A stretch of 64,000 nt of DNA from CBDDLD01 sp965250025 (GCA_965250025.1 OZ252283.1:2914001-2978000), one strand, 5' to 3'. Numbered from the stretch's first letter, positions 15,829 through 24,489 are shown. Numbers and translations are program-made. The notes: generated by a model not told the origin, from the sequence alone.

Positions 15829-16238
15829 TATTTTTTTATTAATTCGTTTGTACTCCAATAGGTCATAACAGCTTCTATTTTTGATACATAATCTTCGTAC
15901 TTAAGGGGTTTCAATACATATCCTGATATTCCTATACGATAGCATTCCAGCAAGTCTTTATTATTGCCAGAGGTCGTAAGGATTATGGTAGGAATGTGTT
16001 TCAAATTATCATCTACCTTCAATATAGACAAAAATTCTAAACCGCTCATCTTAGGCATGTTTAAATCTAATAAAATAATGTCTGGCAATTCAGAGGTTTC
16101 TTTTAAAAGTTGTAATGCCTGTTCGCCATTATTAGCTTCAATAATCTGATGTTCTAATTGAAGGGCCGATACTACTCTGTTGAGTTTCATGACTTCAATA
16201 GCATCATCTTCAATTAAAAGTACGCGTAATGCTTTCAT
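15828..16238 (-). CDS. Receiver-only response regulator (CheY/Rcp1-like), 136 aa
   Basis: A single receiver domain: acidic E10-D11-D12, phospho-acceptor D58 in IILLDLNMPKMSGLEF, T in IILTTSGN and K in GYVLKPLKYEDY. The slightly long form resembles the Rcp1 group of receivers that partner phytochrome- and PAS-type kinases. First gene of the H-NOX operon. With a receiver-less kinase and an HPt in the same operon, it is the natural first phosphate acceptor in a Spo0F-like relay: kinase, this receiver, HPt, LytTR regulator. That order is inferred. Direct action on another target is possible. Confidence 0.88.
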   Translation of the reverse strand: MKALRVLLIEDDAIEVMKLNRVVSALQLEHQIIEANNGEQALQLLKETSELPDIILLDLNMPKMSGLEFLSILKVDDNLKHIPTIILTTSGNNKDLLECYRIGISGYVLKPLKYEDYVSKIEAVMTYWSTNELIKK

Positions 16239-16276
16239 TGTTAATTTTTTAATTCTTAGGTTCAGGAAAAGTAGAC

Positions 16277-16354
16277 CAAACTTATGAAACCATAGGTTTA
16301 TTTCGTTTGCCTGTGATTAAGTGTAGACGAATGGTAGTTAAGTGTAGACGAATG
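16277..16354 (-). promoter_or_regulatory. Promoter of the H-NOX operon with LytTR-type 21-bp direct repeat
   Basis: The minus strand shows TAAGTTTG (plus-strand CAAACTTA, 16277-16284), a perfect TAnnTTTG -7 element. Upstream are two identical repeats TAGACGAATG at 16324-16333 and 16345-16354, 21 bp apart. The distance from CAAA to the first repeat is 47 bp, one helical turn longer than at the two T9SS genes. Identical half-sites at the operon's own promoter suggest autoregulation by the LytTR protein. Confidence 0.72.
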
Positions 16355-16366
16355 GTTTTTACTCCA

Positions 16367-16735
16367 TTAAAGAGATTCCCTTAGTTTCTTGGGCATGCCT
16401 TTAACTACCATATCATAGGAATGATCTATCAACTCTGCAATGAACTTAGGTGATAACTCCCCATGAAAGAGGTATACTGTGTTCCAATGTTTTTTACTCA
16501 TATGCCAACCCGCGTCAATACTTTCATATTCTGCTCGTAACTCTAAGGCATATTCCGGGTCGCATTTTAGATTAATTGCTGCTTCGCCTGCCTCCCATTT
16601 TTTTAAGGACGCTAAAGCAAACATTTTACCTAAAACTTTAAACACTAATGTATCTTCATCAAAAGGGAAGTGTTCTGTCACTGCCTTTTTACTAAGACAA
16701 TACGTTCTGAATTGTTCTATATTCATATCATTCAC
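16367..16735 (-). CDS. MmcQ/YjbR family protein, 122 aa
   Basis: The protein matches the small MmcQ/YjbR (double-wing) family in length and motifs: EQFRTYCLSKKAVTEHFPFDEDTLVFKVLGKMFAL, INLKCDPEYALELR, GWHMSKKHWNTVYL and DHSYDMVVKGMPKK. The family has a CyaY-like fold; biochemical function is not established, though DNA binding has been proposed. The start may be at 16735 (overlapping the upstream gene by 8 bases) or at the ATG at 16726 (MNIEQF). It is the last gene of the long operon that begins at 22322. The H-NOX operon promoter follows directly downstream. Confidence 0.85.
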   Translation of the reverse strand: MNDMNIEQFRTYCLSKKAVTEHFPFDEDTLVFKVLGKMFALASLKKWEAGEAAINLKCDPEYALELRAEYESIDAGWHMSKKHWNTVYLFHGELSPKFIAELIDHSYDMVVKGMPKKLRESL

Positions 16736-17429
16736 ATTCTAAAAGTATATTGCCATTCATTTCATACATTCTTAACAAAAGCTCGCTCATCTTGATCGAC
16801 TTTTTCCAAAGCATCATAAATCGGTCTAATTGGTCTTCGCCATATAAAAATGAACCATTCACAAGACCATCCACCCACTGCCTGTTGCTATCATTATAAC
16901 TTTCCTGAAACTGATAGATTTCTTCCAAAGCTGTGACACACTCAAAATTGGTAACATTTAAAAAGTCGGTTTGTTTATAGGATTCCCAAATGACATCGTT
17001 CAGATCTAAAATAGTTAATTTGGAATGCAATGTTAAATCCATTTCTCCTCTAACACGCATCTGACCTGCTCTATCAGTAGCTGTCTCTATAGTTAGATCG
17101 TTAATAATACCTCCCGATTGGGTTTTAAAAACATCAATAGAATCTTTTGGTATGAAAATCTCTTTTTGATTTGTCATCTTTGAAAACACATACTTTGCCC
17201 TTTTATATGTGTTTCTACTAATAGAATCATAGACTTCAAGAGCTTCCTGATTTTTTGCCAACTCTCGTTTTACCATCTCAAAGGCTGTCTGTTGTGCTTC
17301 TCTCAGCTTTCGTGCTTCATTAGAATTGGTTAGATAGAGGCCAATAATAACACCAAACATGGTAGATGTTAGTGTAATCACCCAATTACTCTTTAGAAAA
17401 TTTGAAATGGAAAATCGCTTAGCAGCCAT
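16728..17429 (-). CDS. Single-pass membrane protein, DUF6090-like, 233 aa
   Basis: One N-terminal membrane segment (VITLTSTMFGVIIGLYLTNSNEA, residues about 16-38) precedes a helical extracytoplasmic part rich in charged residues, with coiled-coil character (EARKLREAQQTAFEMVKRELAKNQEALEVYDSI). The layout (short cytoplasmic tail, one TM ending near N-E-A, helical domain) resembles DUF6090, a common uncharacterised flavobacterial family, but the match is tentative. It sits 2 bases after the DUF4230 gene and overlaps the MmcQ gene by 8 bases, within the hemW operon. No function can be assigned. Confidence 0.6.
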   Translation of the reverse strand: MAAKRFSISNFLKSNWVITLTSTMFGVIIGLYLTNSNEARKLREAQQTAFEMVKRELAKNQEALEVYDSISRNTYKRAKYVFSKMTNQKEIFIPKDSIDVFKTQSGGIINDLTIETATDRAGQMRVRGEMDLTLHSKLTILDLNDVIWESYKQTDFLNVTNFECVTALEEIYQFQESYNDSNRQWVDGLVNGSFLYGEDQLDRFMMLWKKSIKMSELLLRMYEMNGNILLECE

Positions 17430-17431
17430 GA

Positions 17432-18040
17432 TTAGTTTAATTTTTTTGTGGTATTATCTTCAATCTTCAATGCTGTGTAATCTAATGTCCAACCAATTGT
17501 TTGTACTAAATTTTCCATAAGCTGAATCACTTCTAAGGCTTCTGATTTTGCTACGTTGTACAAACCGCTCTCCGGAATTTTATCTAGTATATGCTGCTTG
17601 GCATTGGTATGCAATTCAGTCAAATCTGAAGCTTCAAACTTATTGAACATACCATCTTTTTTATCGTAATAATTGATATTGGTCTCTACACTGAGAACTT
17701 CCGGTTGTGGAAAATGATTTAGCTTTACTGTTTTAGTCGTTGTATTAGCTTCCATCTTCATTTTATTCAGATCAAAGCCTACATGAGCTTTAGCATTAAT
17801 AACCACCAATGCTTTTTTCCGGCTTGAAATGAGCTTTAAGAATTTTTCTTTGACATCCTCATAATGGTAGATTTCTGCAAAGTCGCCTTCTACTGTTATG
17901 AACTTACACACTCGTTTTATCTTATCTAATAACAATACTGACTGTGCATTGGTTTGTTGTTTGGCTCTCCATTGTTTGATTACTGTTACAATGCCCAGCG
18001 TAACTAATATGCTTATAATGATAATAAAAAACGTCTCCAT
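17432..18040 (-). CDS. DUF4230 membrane-anchored protein, 202 aa
   Basis: N-terminal membrane anchor (FFIIIISILVTLGIVTVIKQW), then a domain with DKIKRVCKFITVEGDFAEIYHYED, KKALVVINAKAHVGFDLNKM and FPQPEVLSVETNINYYDKKDGMFNKF, the features of DUF4230. The family is widespread and uncharacterised; its presence beside cell-envelope genes suggests an envelope role. The start overlaps the cyclase stop as TAATG, so translation is coupled. Confidence 0.8.
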   Translation of the reverse strand: METFFIIIISILVTLGIVTVIKQWRAKQQTNAQSVLLLDKIKRVCKFITVEGDFAEIYHYEDVKEKFLKLISSRKKALVVINAKAHVGFDLNKMKMEANTTTKTVKLNHFPQPEVLSVETNINYYDKKDGMFNKFEASDLTELHTNAKQHILDKIPESGLYNVAKSEALEVIQLMENLVQTIGWTLDYTALKIEDNTTKKLN

Positions 18041-18789
18041 TACTCTAATACTTTAAACAAGACCGGTTTACTAGGTGTGGCATCATTATCAAAAGGCGCT
18101 ATTTGCAAGTTGAGCATATAACATCCGTCTTCAATTTTATTTGAGACATAAACAAATTCTGTTATCGTAGCCTCTTTTCGTATTTTACCTCCAACATTCC
18201 AAAAGGCTTTATGCCCCTTTAACTCTCCATTATCGTCTTCTCTGTCAATACTAGGCAGGTCTACAAGCAAATGTTTTACTCCTTTTTTGACTAATAACTG
18301 TATGGCATCCTCTTTAAAGTATGCCCAATTGGTATGCGAATATTGCTTGGACTTTTTCTCTTTAGTATTTGGTATCGTTCTAACCACTATGGCATCTCTT
18401 TTTTTATTGCCTAAAGCAAATTGTAATTGCTTGGCAGAAATGACATTGTCTTTTTCCTCTTTTTCCGGTGCTACAGTAATGACCTCTGCCAAAAAGAAAA
18501 ATTGTTTTAAACATTTGTTTATCGAATAGGTTGCTTCAGAAATATGACCTACAGTTTCTGTGTGCGTGCCATGAGCATGAGGGTTAAATGTAATGGTATT
18601 AAAATTTACTGATGCGCCCTCAGAAATACTAATGATATTACCTTCAACAGTTGCAGGTTTTATTTCGGGTGGATCGAGATACCAGGCATTCACATTTGAA
18701 GGGTCTGCTTTTATGGGCATAGATATATCTAAAGGTTGCGATAAGTCGATCTGTAACTTTTTGGAATTGTATTGAATGGTTGCTATCAC
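18040..18789 (-). CDS. Cyclase family protein (kynurenine-formamidase-like metal hydrolase), 249 aa
   Basis: Metal motif H-A-H-G-T-H-T-E at residues 71-78, a variant of the HxGTHxD motif of the cyclase/arylformamidase family in which the final Asp is Glu. Other family features are DLSQPLDISMPI near the start, RTIPN, GVKHLLVDLPSIDREDDNG and NVGGK. These enzymes hydrolyse amide or lactone substrates with a bound divalent metal; the substrate here is unknown. There is no tryptophan-pathway neighbour, so a true kynurenine formamidase is not implied. The start codon is GTG at 18789, sharing its G with the hemW stop (TAGTG). Confidence 0.82.
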   Translation of the reverse strand: MIATIQYNSKKLQIDLSQPLDISMPIKADPSNVNAWYLDPPEIKPATVEGNIISISEGASVNFNTITFNPHAHGTHTETVGHISEATYSINKCLKQFFFLAEVITVAPEKEEKDNVISAKQLQFALGNKKRDAIVVRTIPNTKEKKSKQYSHTNWAYFKEDAIQLLVKKGVKHLLVDLPSIDREDDNGELKGHKAFWNVGGKIRKEATITEFVYVSNKIEDGCYMLNLQIAPFDNDATPSKPVLFKVLE

Positions 18790-19919
18790 TATAAATTGAT
18801 TTTAAACAGTTCTGCCGCAATACCATCACTCAAAAACTGTCCTTTTGATGTGACGTGTAGATGCGCATCATGAATATACAATAATTGTTCCTTAATTAAC
18901 GGTTTTGCTTGTTCTAACAAATAATTTTTATAGAGCTGCCCAAATCTTTGCGCTATCTTATCAATGGAAACTCCCCACATGGTGCGTAAACCTGTCATTA
19001 CAGATTCATTGTACTGATCCGTAATCGTAAGTGTTTCCGTTTCTATGGGCAACACTTTATTTTGAAGTGTTTTAATGTAGGTGGTATTATTACGCACGTT
19101 CCATCCCCGCTGCTTCCCATTAAACGAATGTGCCGATGGACCTATCCCTAAATAAGATACTCCTTGCCAATACGCTGTGTTGTTTTTACTGAAATAGCCT
19201 TCTTTTCCAAAATTGGATAATTCATAGTGCACAAACCCTGAGGCTTCTAATTTCTGTTTTAGAATACGAAATTGTTCATGAGCCTGTTCGTCATTTACAT
19301 TTTCAATAAGGCCTTTTTTGATGAATGATGCCAAAGCGGTTTTGGGCTCTACCGTTAGTGCATAACTTGAGATGTGCGGTACGCTATACGATAATGCCAT
19401 CTCTATATTTTTTTGCCATTGGGTATTGGTTGCACCCGGAATGCCATAGATTAAATCTAAGGTTATATTATCAAAATACGTTACAGCTTCTTCCAAACAT
19501 AATTTCGCCTCTTCTGCACTGTGAGCGCGATTCATGAGTTTTAAATCAGCCTCAAAAAAAGATTGTACACCAATACTTAGTCGGTTGATCGCGGTATCTG
19601 ATAACTGATAAATACGATCCTTTGACAAATCATCTGGATTGGCTTCTAGCGTAACTTCGGGGTTATCAACAACTAAATAGTTTTTATAAACCGCATCAAT
19701 TAATTTTTGTAACTCGTCATTGCTCAGGAGGCTTGGGGTACCGCCCCCAAAATAAATGGTTTCAATCGCTTCATTGTTGAGTTCATTATGACGCAATTGT
19801 AATTCTGTAACCAATGCTTCTACCAATTCTGCCTTCTTTTTCAGTGATGTTGAAAAATGAAAATCACAATAATAGCAGGCTTGCTTGCAAAATGGAATAT
19901 GGATATAGATACCGGCCAT
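18789..19919 (-). CDS. hemW: Radical SAM haem chaperone HemW, 376 aa
   Basis: Starts MAGIYIHIPFCKQACYYCDFHFST, with the radical-SAM cluster cysteines C11, C15 and C18 and the extra F-C-x-x-x-C-x-Y-C-D-F context typical of HemW. Further family motifs: IETIYFGGGTPSLLS, VTLEANPDDL, INRLSIGVQSF, LDLIYGIPGATNTQW and YELSNFGKEG. The length is normal. HemW was long misnamed coproporphyrinogen oxidase but is a haem-binding insertion factor in characterised bacteria. It is separated from the LRR gene by 2 bases and coupled to the cyclase gene. A haem-handling protein near an H-NOX sensor may be coincidence, as the two are in separate operons. Confidence 0.93.
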   Translation of the reverse strand: MAGIYIHIPFCKQACYYCDFHFSTSLKKKAELVEALVTELQLRHNELNNEAIETIYFGGGTPSLLSNDELQKLIDAVYKNYLVVDNPEVTLEANPDDLSKDRIYQLSDTAINRLSIGVQSFFEADLKLMNRAHSAEEAKLCLEEAVTYFDNITLDLIYGIPGATNTQWQKNIEMALSYSVPHISSYALTVEPKTALASFIKKGLIENVNDEQAHEQFRILKQKLEASGFVHYELSNFGKEGYFSKNNTAYWQGVSYLGIGPSAHSFNGKQRGWNVRNNTTYIKTLQNKVLPIETETLTITDQYNESVMTGLRTMWGVSIDKIAQRFGQLYKNYLLEQAKPLIKEQLLYIHDAHLHVTSKGQFLSDGIAAELFKINL

Positions 19920-19921
19920 TT

Positions 19922-21085
19922 TTAGTATTTCCGTTTTCTTCCTTTTACGTATCGACGTGAATCTTGCTTTATAACTCTTAACTCTGGATTAACTACTTTT
20001 ATAGCTTCTATATTCTCATCCGTAATGACCTCATGATCTATCAATAAATGTGTTAATGATTTCATATTGGCCACTTCAACCGGAATGGTATCAAAAGTAT
20101 TGTTATGAACCCATAAATTGTAGCATCCGTCTAAACCCAAAACTGTATTAGGGAAGGTTTTAAACCTGTTATAGTTTAATGATAAATACTGAACTTTTTT
20201 TAGATTTGAAATAGATTCAGGTAAAGAGGCAATTTCATTAGATCCTAAACTAAGATTTTTCAATGCTTTTAATTTTCCTATGGATTCAGGAACTACTTCA
20301 ATTTTATTGTGACCTAAATTAAGAGTAACAAGATTTACTAAGTTCCCAATGTTCTCTGGTATAGTTTTTATCTTTGATGCATTGGCTGTAATAATCGTTA
20401 GTTCTGTATTTTCTGCAACTTCCTCTCTGAGTCTTGTTAAACCCGTTCCTGAAACATTGAGTAATTGGAGGCACTCTAAATACTTTATGGAATCGGGTAA
20501 ATCTTTTAAGCGCTTATTGTTACTTAATCCTAGGTATTTTAATCTTGTTAATTGCCCCAAATTATCACCCAATTCCTTAAGGTTATTACTCGCTAAATTA
20601 AGCACCTCGAGATTCTTCAGCAATTCGATATTATCTGGAAGTTTCGTAAGTTTTGACCAGATTAAATTCAGAATCCTGAGGTTTGGTAGTGTTGCTAAAT
20701 CCTCAATGAGTTTTTCTTTATTCTTAAAGTTATTTCCCGAAATATCTATAGCTACCAAATTCTTAAACTCAAAAACTTCTTTTGGTAATTCAGTAAGTTT
20801 AAAATTGGCAAGACTTAGATATGTGACTTCATCTTTTGTTTTTAGTAATGAATCTATTCTTTCCCTTAATGGAAGTTGATTGACCGGATTTGAAAAACCT
20901 TGCCTAGCGAGCTGCTCCATTAATTCAGATCTATGATCAGACAGTTGTAAATCTACACCAGGACATTTAATGATTAACTCATCTTTATTCTCTGCTTCAA
21001 CATTAGTATTGGTATTATCCTTCTTCTCAAAGTCATTACAATTGAGAACTGCCAATAATAAAATAAACACTAATCTTTTCATCAT
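19922..21085 (-). CDS. Leucine-rich-repeat lipoprotein, 387 aa
   Basis: Lipoprotein signal: MMKRLVFILLLAVLNC with C16 as lipidation site. From about residue 85 there are around a dozen LRRs of about 23 residues (LRILNLIWSKLTKLPDNIELLKN, LKNLSLGSNEIASLPESISNLKK), close to the bacterial LPxx/IPxx subtype. The C-terminus is basic (DSRRYVKGRKRKY). Periplasmic or surface binding protein of unknown partner. It is placed between ruvC and hemW in an operon where neighbours overlap or nearly touch. Confidence 0.88.
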   Translation of the reverse strand: MMKRLVFILLLAVLNCNDFEKKDNTNTNVEAENKDELIIKCPGVDLQLSDHRSELMEQLARQGFSNPVNQLPLRERIDSLLKTKDEVTYLSLANFKLTELPKEVFEFKNLVAIDISGNNFKNKEKLIEDLATLPNLRILNLIWSKLTKLPDNIELLKNLEVLNLASNNLKELGDNLGQLTRLKYLGLSNNKRLKDLPDSIKYLECLQLLNVSGTGLTRLREEVAENTELTIITANASKIKTIPENIGNLVNLVTLNLGHNKIEVVPESIGKLKALKNLSLGSNEIASLPESISNLKKVQYLSLNYNRFKTFPNTVLGLDGCYNLWVHNNTFDTIPVEVANMKSLTHLLIDHEVITDENIEAIKVVNPELRVIKQDSRRYVKGRKRKY

Positions 21086-21132
21086 AAGTACTGATATTGT
21101 ATTTAATGTGTAATAATAACTATTACGTCATA

Positions 21133-21684
21133 CTATTTCACCCTATCTTCATTCTGCTTTACAAAAGCGGCCCAACCGCTATAACTCTTACCAACATCAG
21201 CTTTACCTTCGTTATAAAAATGACAGACCGCAGCGGCCAACCCATCGGTAGAGTCCAAATTCTTTGGAAGTGTTTTTAACTGTAAAATGCTTTGAAGCAT
21301 TTTGGCCACTTGCTCTTTACTGGCATTTCCATTACCTGTAATGGCCATTTTAATTTTCTTCGGGGAATATTCAGTGATCGGAACTTCTCTTGATAATCCT
21401 GCGGCCATAGCCACACCTTGTGCACGACCTAATTTGAGCATACTCTGTACGTTCTTACCAAAAAAAGGCGCCTCAATGGCAATTTCATCTGGATGATAGG
21501 TATCAATAAGCTCAACCGTACGTTCAAAAATGAGTTTTAGCTTTAAGTAGTGATCATCGTATTTTTTGAGTTGCAATTCATTGAGCTGCATAAATTTCAT
21601 CTGCTTACCAATCACTTTAATAAGCCCGAACCCCATTATGGTAGTCCCGGGGTCGATACCCAATATGATCTTTTCTTGTTTCAT
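21133..21684 (-). CDS. ruvC: Holliday junction endonuclease RuvC, 183 aa
   Basis: Clear RuvC: catalytic D11 in ILGIDPGTTIMGFGLI, second acidic residue in DEIAIEAPFFGKNVQSMLKLGRAQG, and the C-terminal acidic site in STDGLAAAVCHFYNEG. RuvC dimers resolve Holliday junctions made during recombination, with RuvAB supplied elsewhere on the chromosome. Normal length. The start overlaps the stop of the preceding outer membrane protein gene as TAATG. A 47-base gap separates it from the LRR gene. Confidence 0.96.
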   Translation of the reverse strand: MKQEKIILGIDPGTTIMGFGLIKVIGKQMKFMQLNELQLKKYDDHYLKLKLIFERTVELIDTYHPDEIAIEAPFFGKNVQSMLKLGRAQGVAMAAGLSREVPITEYSPKKIKMAITGNGNASKEQVAKMLQSILQLKTLPKNLDSTDGLAAAVCHFYNEGKADVGKSYSGWAAFVKQNEDRVK

Positions 21685-22322
21685 TAATCACAATATTGAC
21701 AACCACTAAGCGATATTGCTATTCCAAAAGTAAGGTTAATTACACTCCCATTAAATGCTCCTAAACCGCTTATAGCCGGATTGTAATCATCCAAACTGGT
21801 GAATCCGTGAATGTATGACAGGTCTGAATATACAGAGAGTTTTTTACTGATTCTGTAGTGGACTTCCAATCCAATATTAAAATTAAGATAGGTTTGTTTA
21901 TTATCTCCCAAATTACCTAGTGGCTTAGCAAATGCTATTCCCGGTCCGGCATGAGCTACAGTACGCATTTTCATAGGTAAAAACCCAAGATTGTCTGACG
22001 GGTCATAAACAAACTGTGCATTGATACGCGAATAGTTCACTTTAAACTCTGGCGCTTCACTATCGTTCTTAAAGCGATTAAACCCATAATCGAGCTTTAC
22101 CCCGTATTGTCGTTTAAACATGTATTGAATTCCAAGATTCACTGTTGGAAAATTAACCGACTGGGCTTCTGCGCCATCTATAAAACCTCCAGATAATGGA
22201 TGATTAACTCCTAGCCCAATGAGTGCTTTCCATTTGATGTTTTCTCGCAATTGCGCATGGCTAACTGAAACGGCAAAAATTAGAGTAAAAAGAATAAGGT
22301 ATGGTCTGAAATATTGTAACAT
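21684..22322 (-). CDS. Outer membrane beta-barrel protein, 212 aa
   Basis: Signal peptide (MLQYFRPYLILFTLIFAVSVSHA, cleavage before QLREN), then alternating strands ending in aromatic or hydrophobic residues (VNLGIQYMFKRQYGVKLDYGFNRF, LNFNIGLEVHYRISKKLSVYSDLSYIHGF, VINLTFGIAISLSGCQYCD). This is the pattern of an eight-strand OmpA/porin-family barrel. It is the first gene of the long minus-strand operon, 26 bases from the divergent plus-strand operon. Function is unknown. Confidence 0.8.
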   Translation of the reverse strand: MLQYFRPYLILFTLIFAVSVSHAQLRENIKWKALIGLGVNHPLSGGFIDGAEAQSVNFPTVNLGIQYMFKRQYGVKLDYGFNRFKNDSEAPEFKVNYSRINAQFVYDPSDNLGFLPMKMRTVAHAGPGIAFAKPLGNLGDNKQTYLNFNIGLEVHYRISKKLSVYSDLSYIHGFTSLDDYNPAISGLGAFNGSVINLTFGIAISLSGCQYCD

Positions 22323-22348
22323 GTATTTCTTTTGGTTTAATTTGCAGC

Positions 22349-23320
22349 ATGCATTTTAACGTGCCATACAAAACTAAACAATTCTTTTTTGTCTTAATAA
22401 AGCTAAGTATTGTTGTTGGTGCTTTTTATTTTATCTATTCTAAGCTTTCCGAGAATGACCATTTGACATTTAGTGAATTTGTTCATTTTTTAACTAAAAA
22501 CAATACGTTTTCGCCAAAAAACATTCTTTTTTTGATTGCTTTAAGTCTTTTTAATTGGTTTTTTGAAATTCTCAAATGGCAACATTTAGTCAAAACCATT
22601 ACCAAAATTCGTTTTATTGAAGCTTTAGAACAAAGTCTAGGTGGCCTGACCGCATCATTAATCACACCCAATAGAATTGGCGATTATGGTGCCAAAGCGG
22701 TGTACTATCAAAAAGCATTCAGGGTAAAAATTGTACTACTCAACATGTTGGGTAATATGGCGCAAATGACCATTACATCCTTATTTGGGATTATTGGCTT
22801 GATTATTTTTGTTAATCGCTATCAAATTGATGTTGATTACTATGAAGTGATGCGCTTTGTTGTAGTTATAGTACTCATTAGTACTTTTGCTTTTTTTGGG
22901 TATAAAAAAGCAGGGTTTATGATTAAGGGGTTTGCATTCAAAAAGATATTGGTGTTTATAAAATCCCTTTCTATTAAGATACATGGACTTAACTTACTAC
23001 TATCACTGATACGTTATCTGGTTTTCTCTTTTCAACTGTATTACTTACTGACCATTTTTGGTGTTGATGTCGATTATCCTATAGCCATGGTGGTTATCTC
23101 AAGCATGTATTTTTTGGCTTCTATTATTCCTTCTATTTCTATTTTTGATGTGGTTGTTAAAGGCAGTGTGGCTGTGTTTTTATTTTCTTATGTTGACGTT
23201 AACGAACTCACTATTTTATCTGTAATAACTATAATGTGGTTATTAAATTTTGCTATTCCCAGTATGTTCGGCAGCTATTTTGTGCTCAACTTTAAGCTCC
23301 CAAAATCTGACAACTCATGA
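22349..23320 (+). CDS. Lysylphosphatidylglycerol synthase-like integral membrane protein, 323 aa
   Basis: About eight membrane segments and the family motif LGGLTASLITPNRIGDYGAKAVYY (E/D-x-x-G ... P-x-R-x-G-E/D), characteristic of the flippase-like membrane half of LPG synthases (UPF0104/AglD group). The soluble aminoacyl-transferase half is absent. Such stand-alone proteins are usually found with glycosyltransferases, and here the next gene, a family 2 glycosyltransferase, overlaps by 4 bases. Together they probably act on a membrane glycolipid; this is inference. Confidence 0.82.
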   Translation: MHFNVPYKTKQFFFVLIKLSIVVGAFYFIYSKLSENDHLTFSEFVHFLTKNNTFSPKNILFLIALSLFNWFFEILKWQHLVKTITKIRFIEALEQSLGGLTASLITPNRIGDYGAKAVYYQKAFRVKIVLLNMLGNMAQMTITSLFGIIGLIIFVNRYQIDVDYYEVMRFVVVIVLISTFAFFGYKKAGFMIKGFAFKKILVFIKSLSIKIHGLNLLLSLIRYLVFSFQLYYLLTIFGVDVDYPIAMVVISSMYFLASIIPSISIFDVVVKGSVAVFLFSYVDVNELTILSVITIMWLLNFAIPSMFGSYFVLNFKLPKSDNS

Positions 23321-24438
23321 TTTCTACCCTAGGCATTATTATCATTATTTCATATTTAGCACTCATTGGGAGTTTAACTATAGGGTTTGATAAGGTGTCT
23401 ACATTTCGATTATCTGACAAATCTCCTGTCACCAAGTTTTCTATCATTATTCCTATTAGAAATGAGTCTCATCATATTAAAGGTTTGTTTGATGCTATCA
23501 CAGCTCTTAACTATCCCACCGATAGATTTGAAATTCTTTTGATCAATGATCATTCTACTGACAACTCTGCTAGTCTGGTCCAAAAAATGATCACAGCCTA
23601 TAACCTCAAAAATGTGAGTCTTATCCCTGCTGAAAAAGAAGGTAAAAAAGCGGCAATTAATCAGGCCGTATCTATTGCCAAATATGACTGGATCGTTACC
23701 AGCGATGCCGACTGTATCATACCTCCATATTGGTTGGATTGTTTTGATGAGTTCATTCAATCTCACGACGCTTACCTTATTGCTGCTCCCGTCACCTACT
23801 ATACGACTTCTTCTTTTCTAGATCGTTTTCAACTTCTTGACATTCTAAGCCTTCAAGGTGCTACTATTGGTGGTTTTGGTATAGGTAAGCCTTTTATGTG
23901 TAATGGTGCTAATTTGGCTTATAAAAAGGTCATTTTTGAATCTAATAATGTTTACGACAATCATCAAAATTTAGCTACTGGTGATGATGTGTTTTTATTA
24001 GAGACACTACGAAAACGCTATCCTGAAAAAATGCATTATTTAAAATGCGAACATGCCATTGTGACCACCTCAGCAGAAAGCACGTTTTCTTCTCTCGTTG
24101 AGCAACGCATTCGATGGGCATCTAAAACAAAACATTACAGCTTCTGGTTTGCTCTACTTTCAGGAATTATCGTTTTGTTGAGTAATGCCCTTATTGTATC
24201 CTCAATATTACTTTACATTACAGAATTCATAAGTCTTAAGGTCGCGTTCTATATACTGGTCATTAAATTAAGCATCGATTTTCTGCTTATTTATAAAACT
24301 GCTCGCTTTTTCAAACAAGAACATACGATGCTGTCTTATCCGTTCTCAAGCTTATTATACCCGTTTTTCAGTGTTTATATTGCTGTCGCATCTCAGTTTA
24401 AGACCTACAAATGGAAAGGAAGATCTTCTAAAAACTAA
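23317..24438 (+). CDS. Membrane-bound family 2 glycosyltransferase, 373 aa
   Basis: One N-terminal membrane segment, then a GT-A domain: FSIIIPIRNESHHIKGLFDAI, ILLINDHSTDNS, the DxD-type metal site TSDADC, GDDVFLLETL, and the processive-type Q-x-x-R-W motif in EQRIRWASK. Two to three C-terminal membrane spans follow. This is the layout of cellulose-synthase/poly-GlcNAc-synthase-like transferases that move sugar from a nucleotide donor at the inner membrane. It overlaps the LPG-synthase-like gene by 4 bases (ATGA). Donor and acceptor are unknown. Confidence 0.88.
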   Translation: MISTLGIIIIISYLALIGSLTIGFDKVSTFRLSDKSPVTKFSIIIPIRNESHHIKGLFDAITALNYPTDRFEILLINDHSTDNSASLVQKMITAYNLKNVSLIPAEKEGKKAAINQAVSIAKYDWIVTSDADCIIPPYWLDCFDEFIQSHDAYLIAAPVTYYTTSSFLDRFQLLDILSLQGATIGGFGIGKPFMCNGANLAYKKVIFESNNVYDNHQNLATGDDVFLLETLRKRYPEKMHYLKCEHAIVTTSAESTFSSLVEQRIRWASKTKHYSFWFALLSGIIVLLSNALIVSSILLYITEFISLKVAFYILVIKLSIDFLLIYKTARFFKQEHTMLSYPFSSLLYPFFSVYIAVASQFKTYKWKGRSSKN

Positions 24439-24489
24439 TATGTTATTAATATTTTTGGTAGTTTTACTAAAACCAAACCCAAATTAGAA

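Noticed and set aside
18789..19919. Functional link between hemW and the haem-containing H-NOX
   Set aside because: They are in separate operons with separate promoters, and hemW is widely conserved without H-NOX; proximity alone is not evidence.
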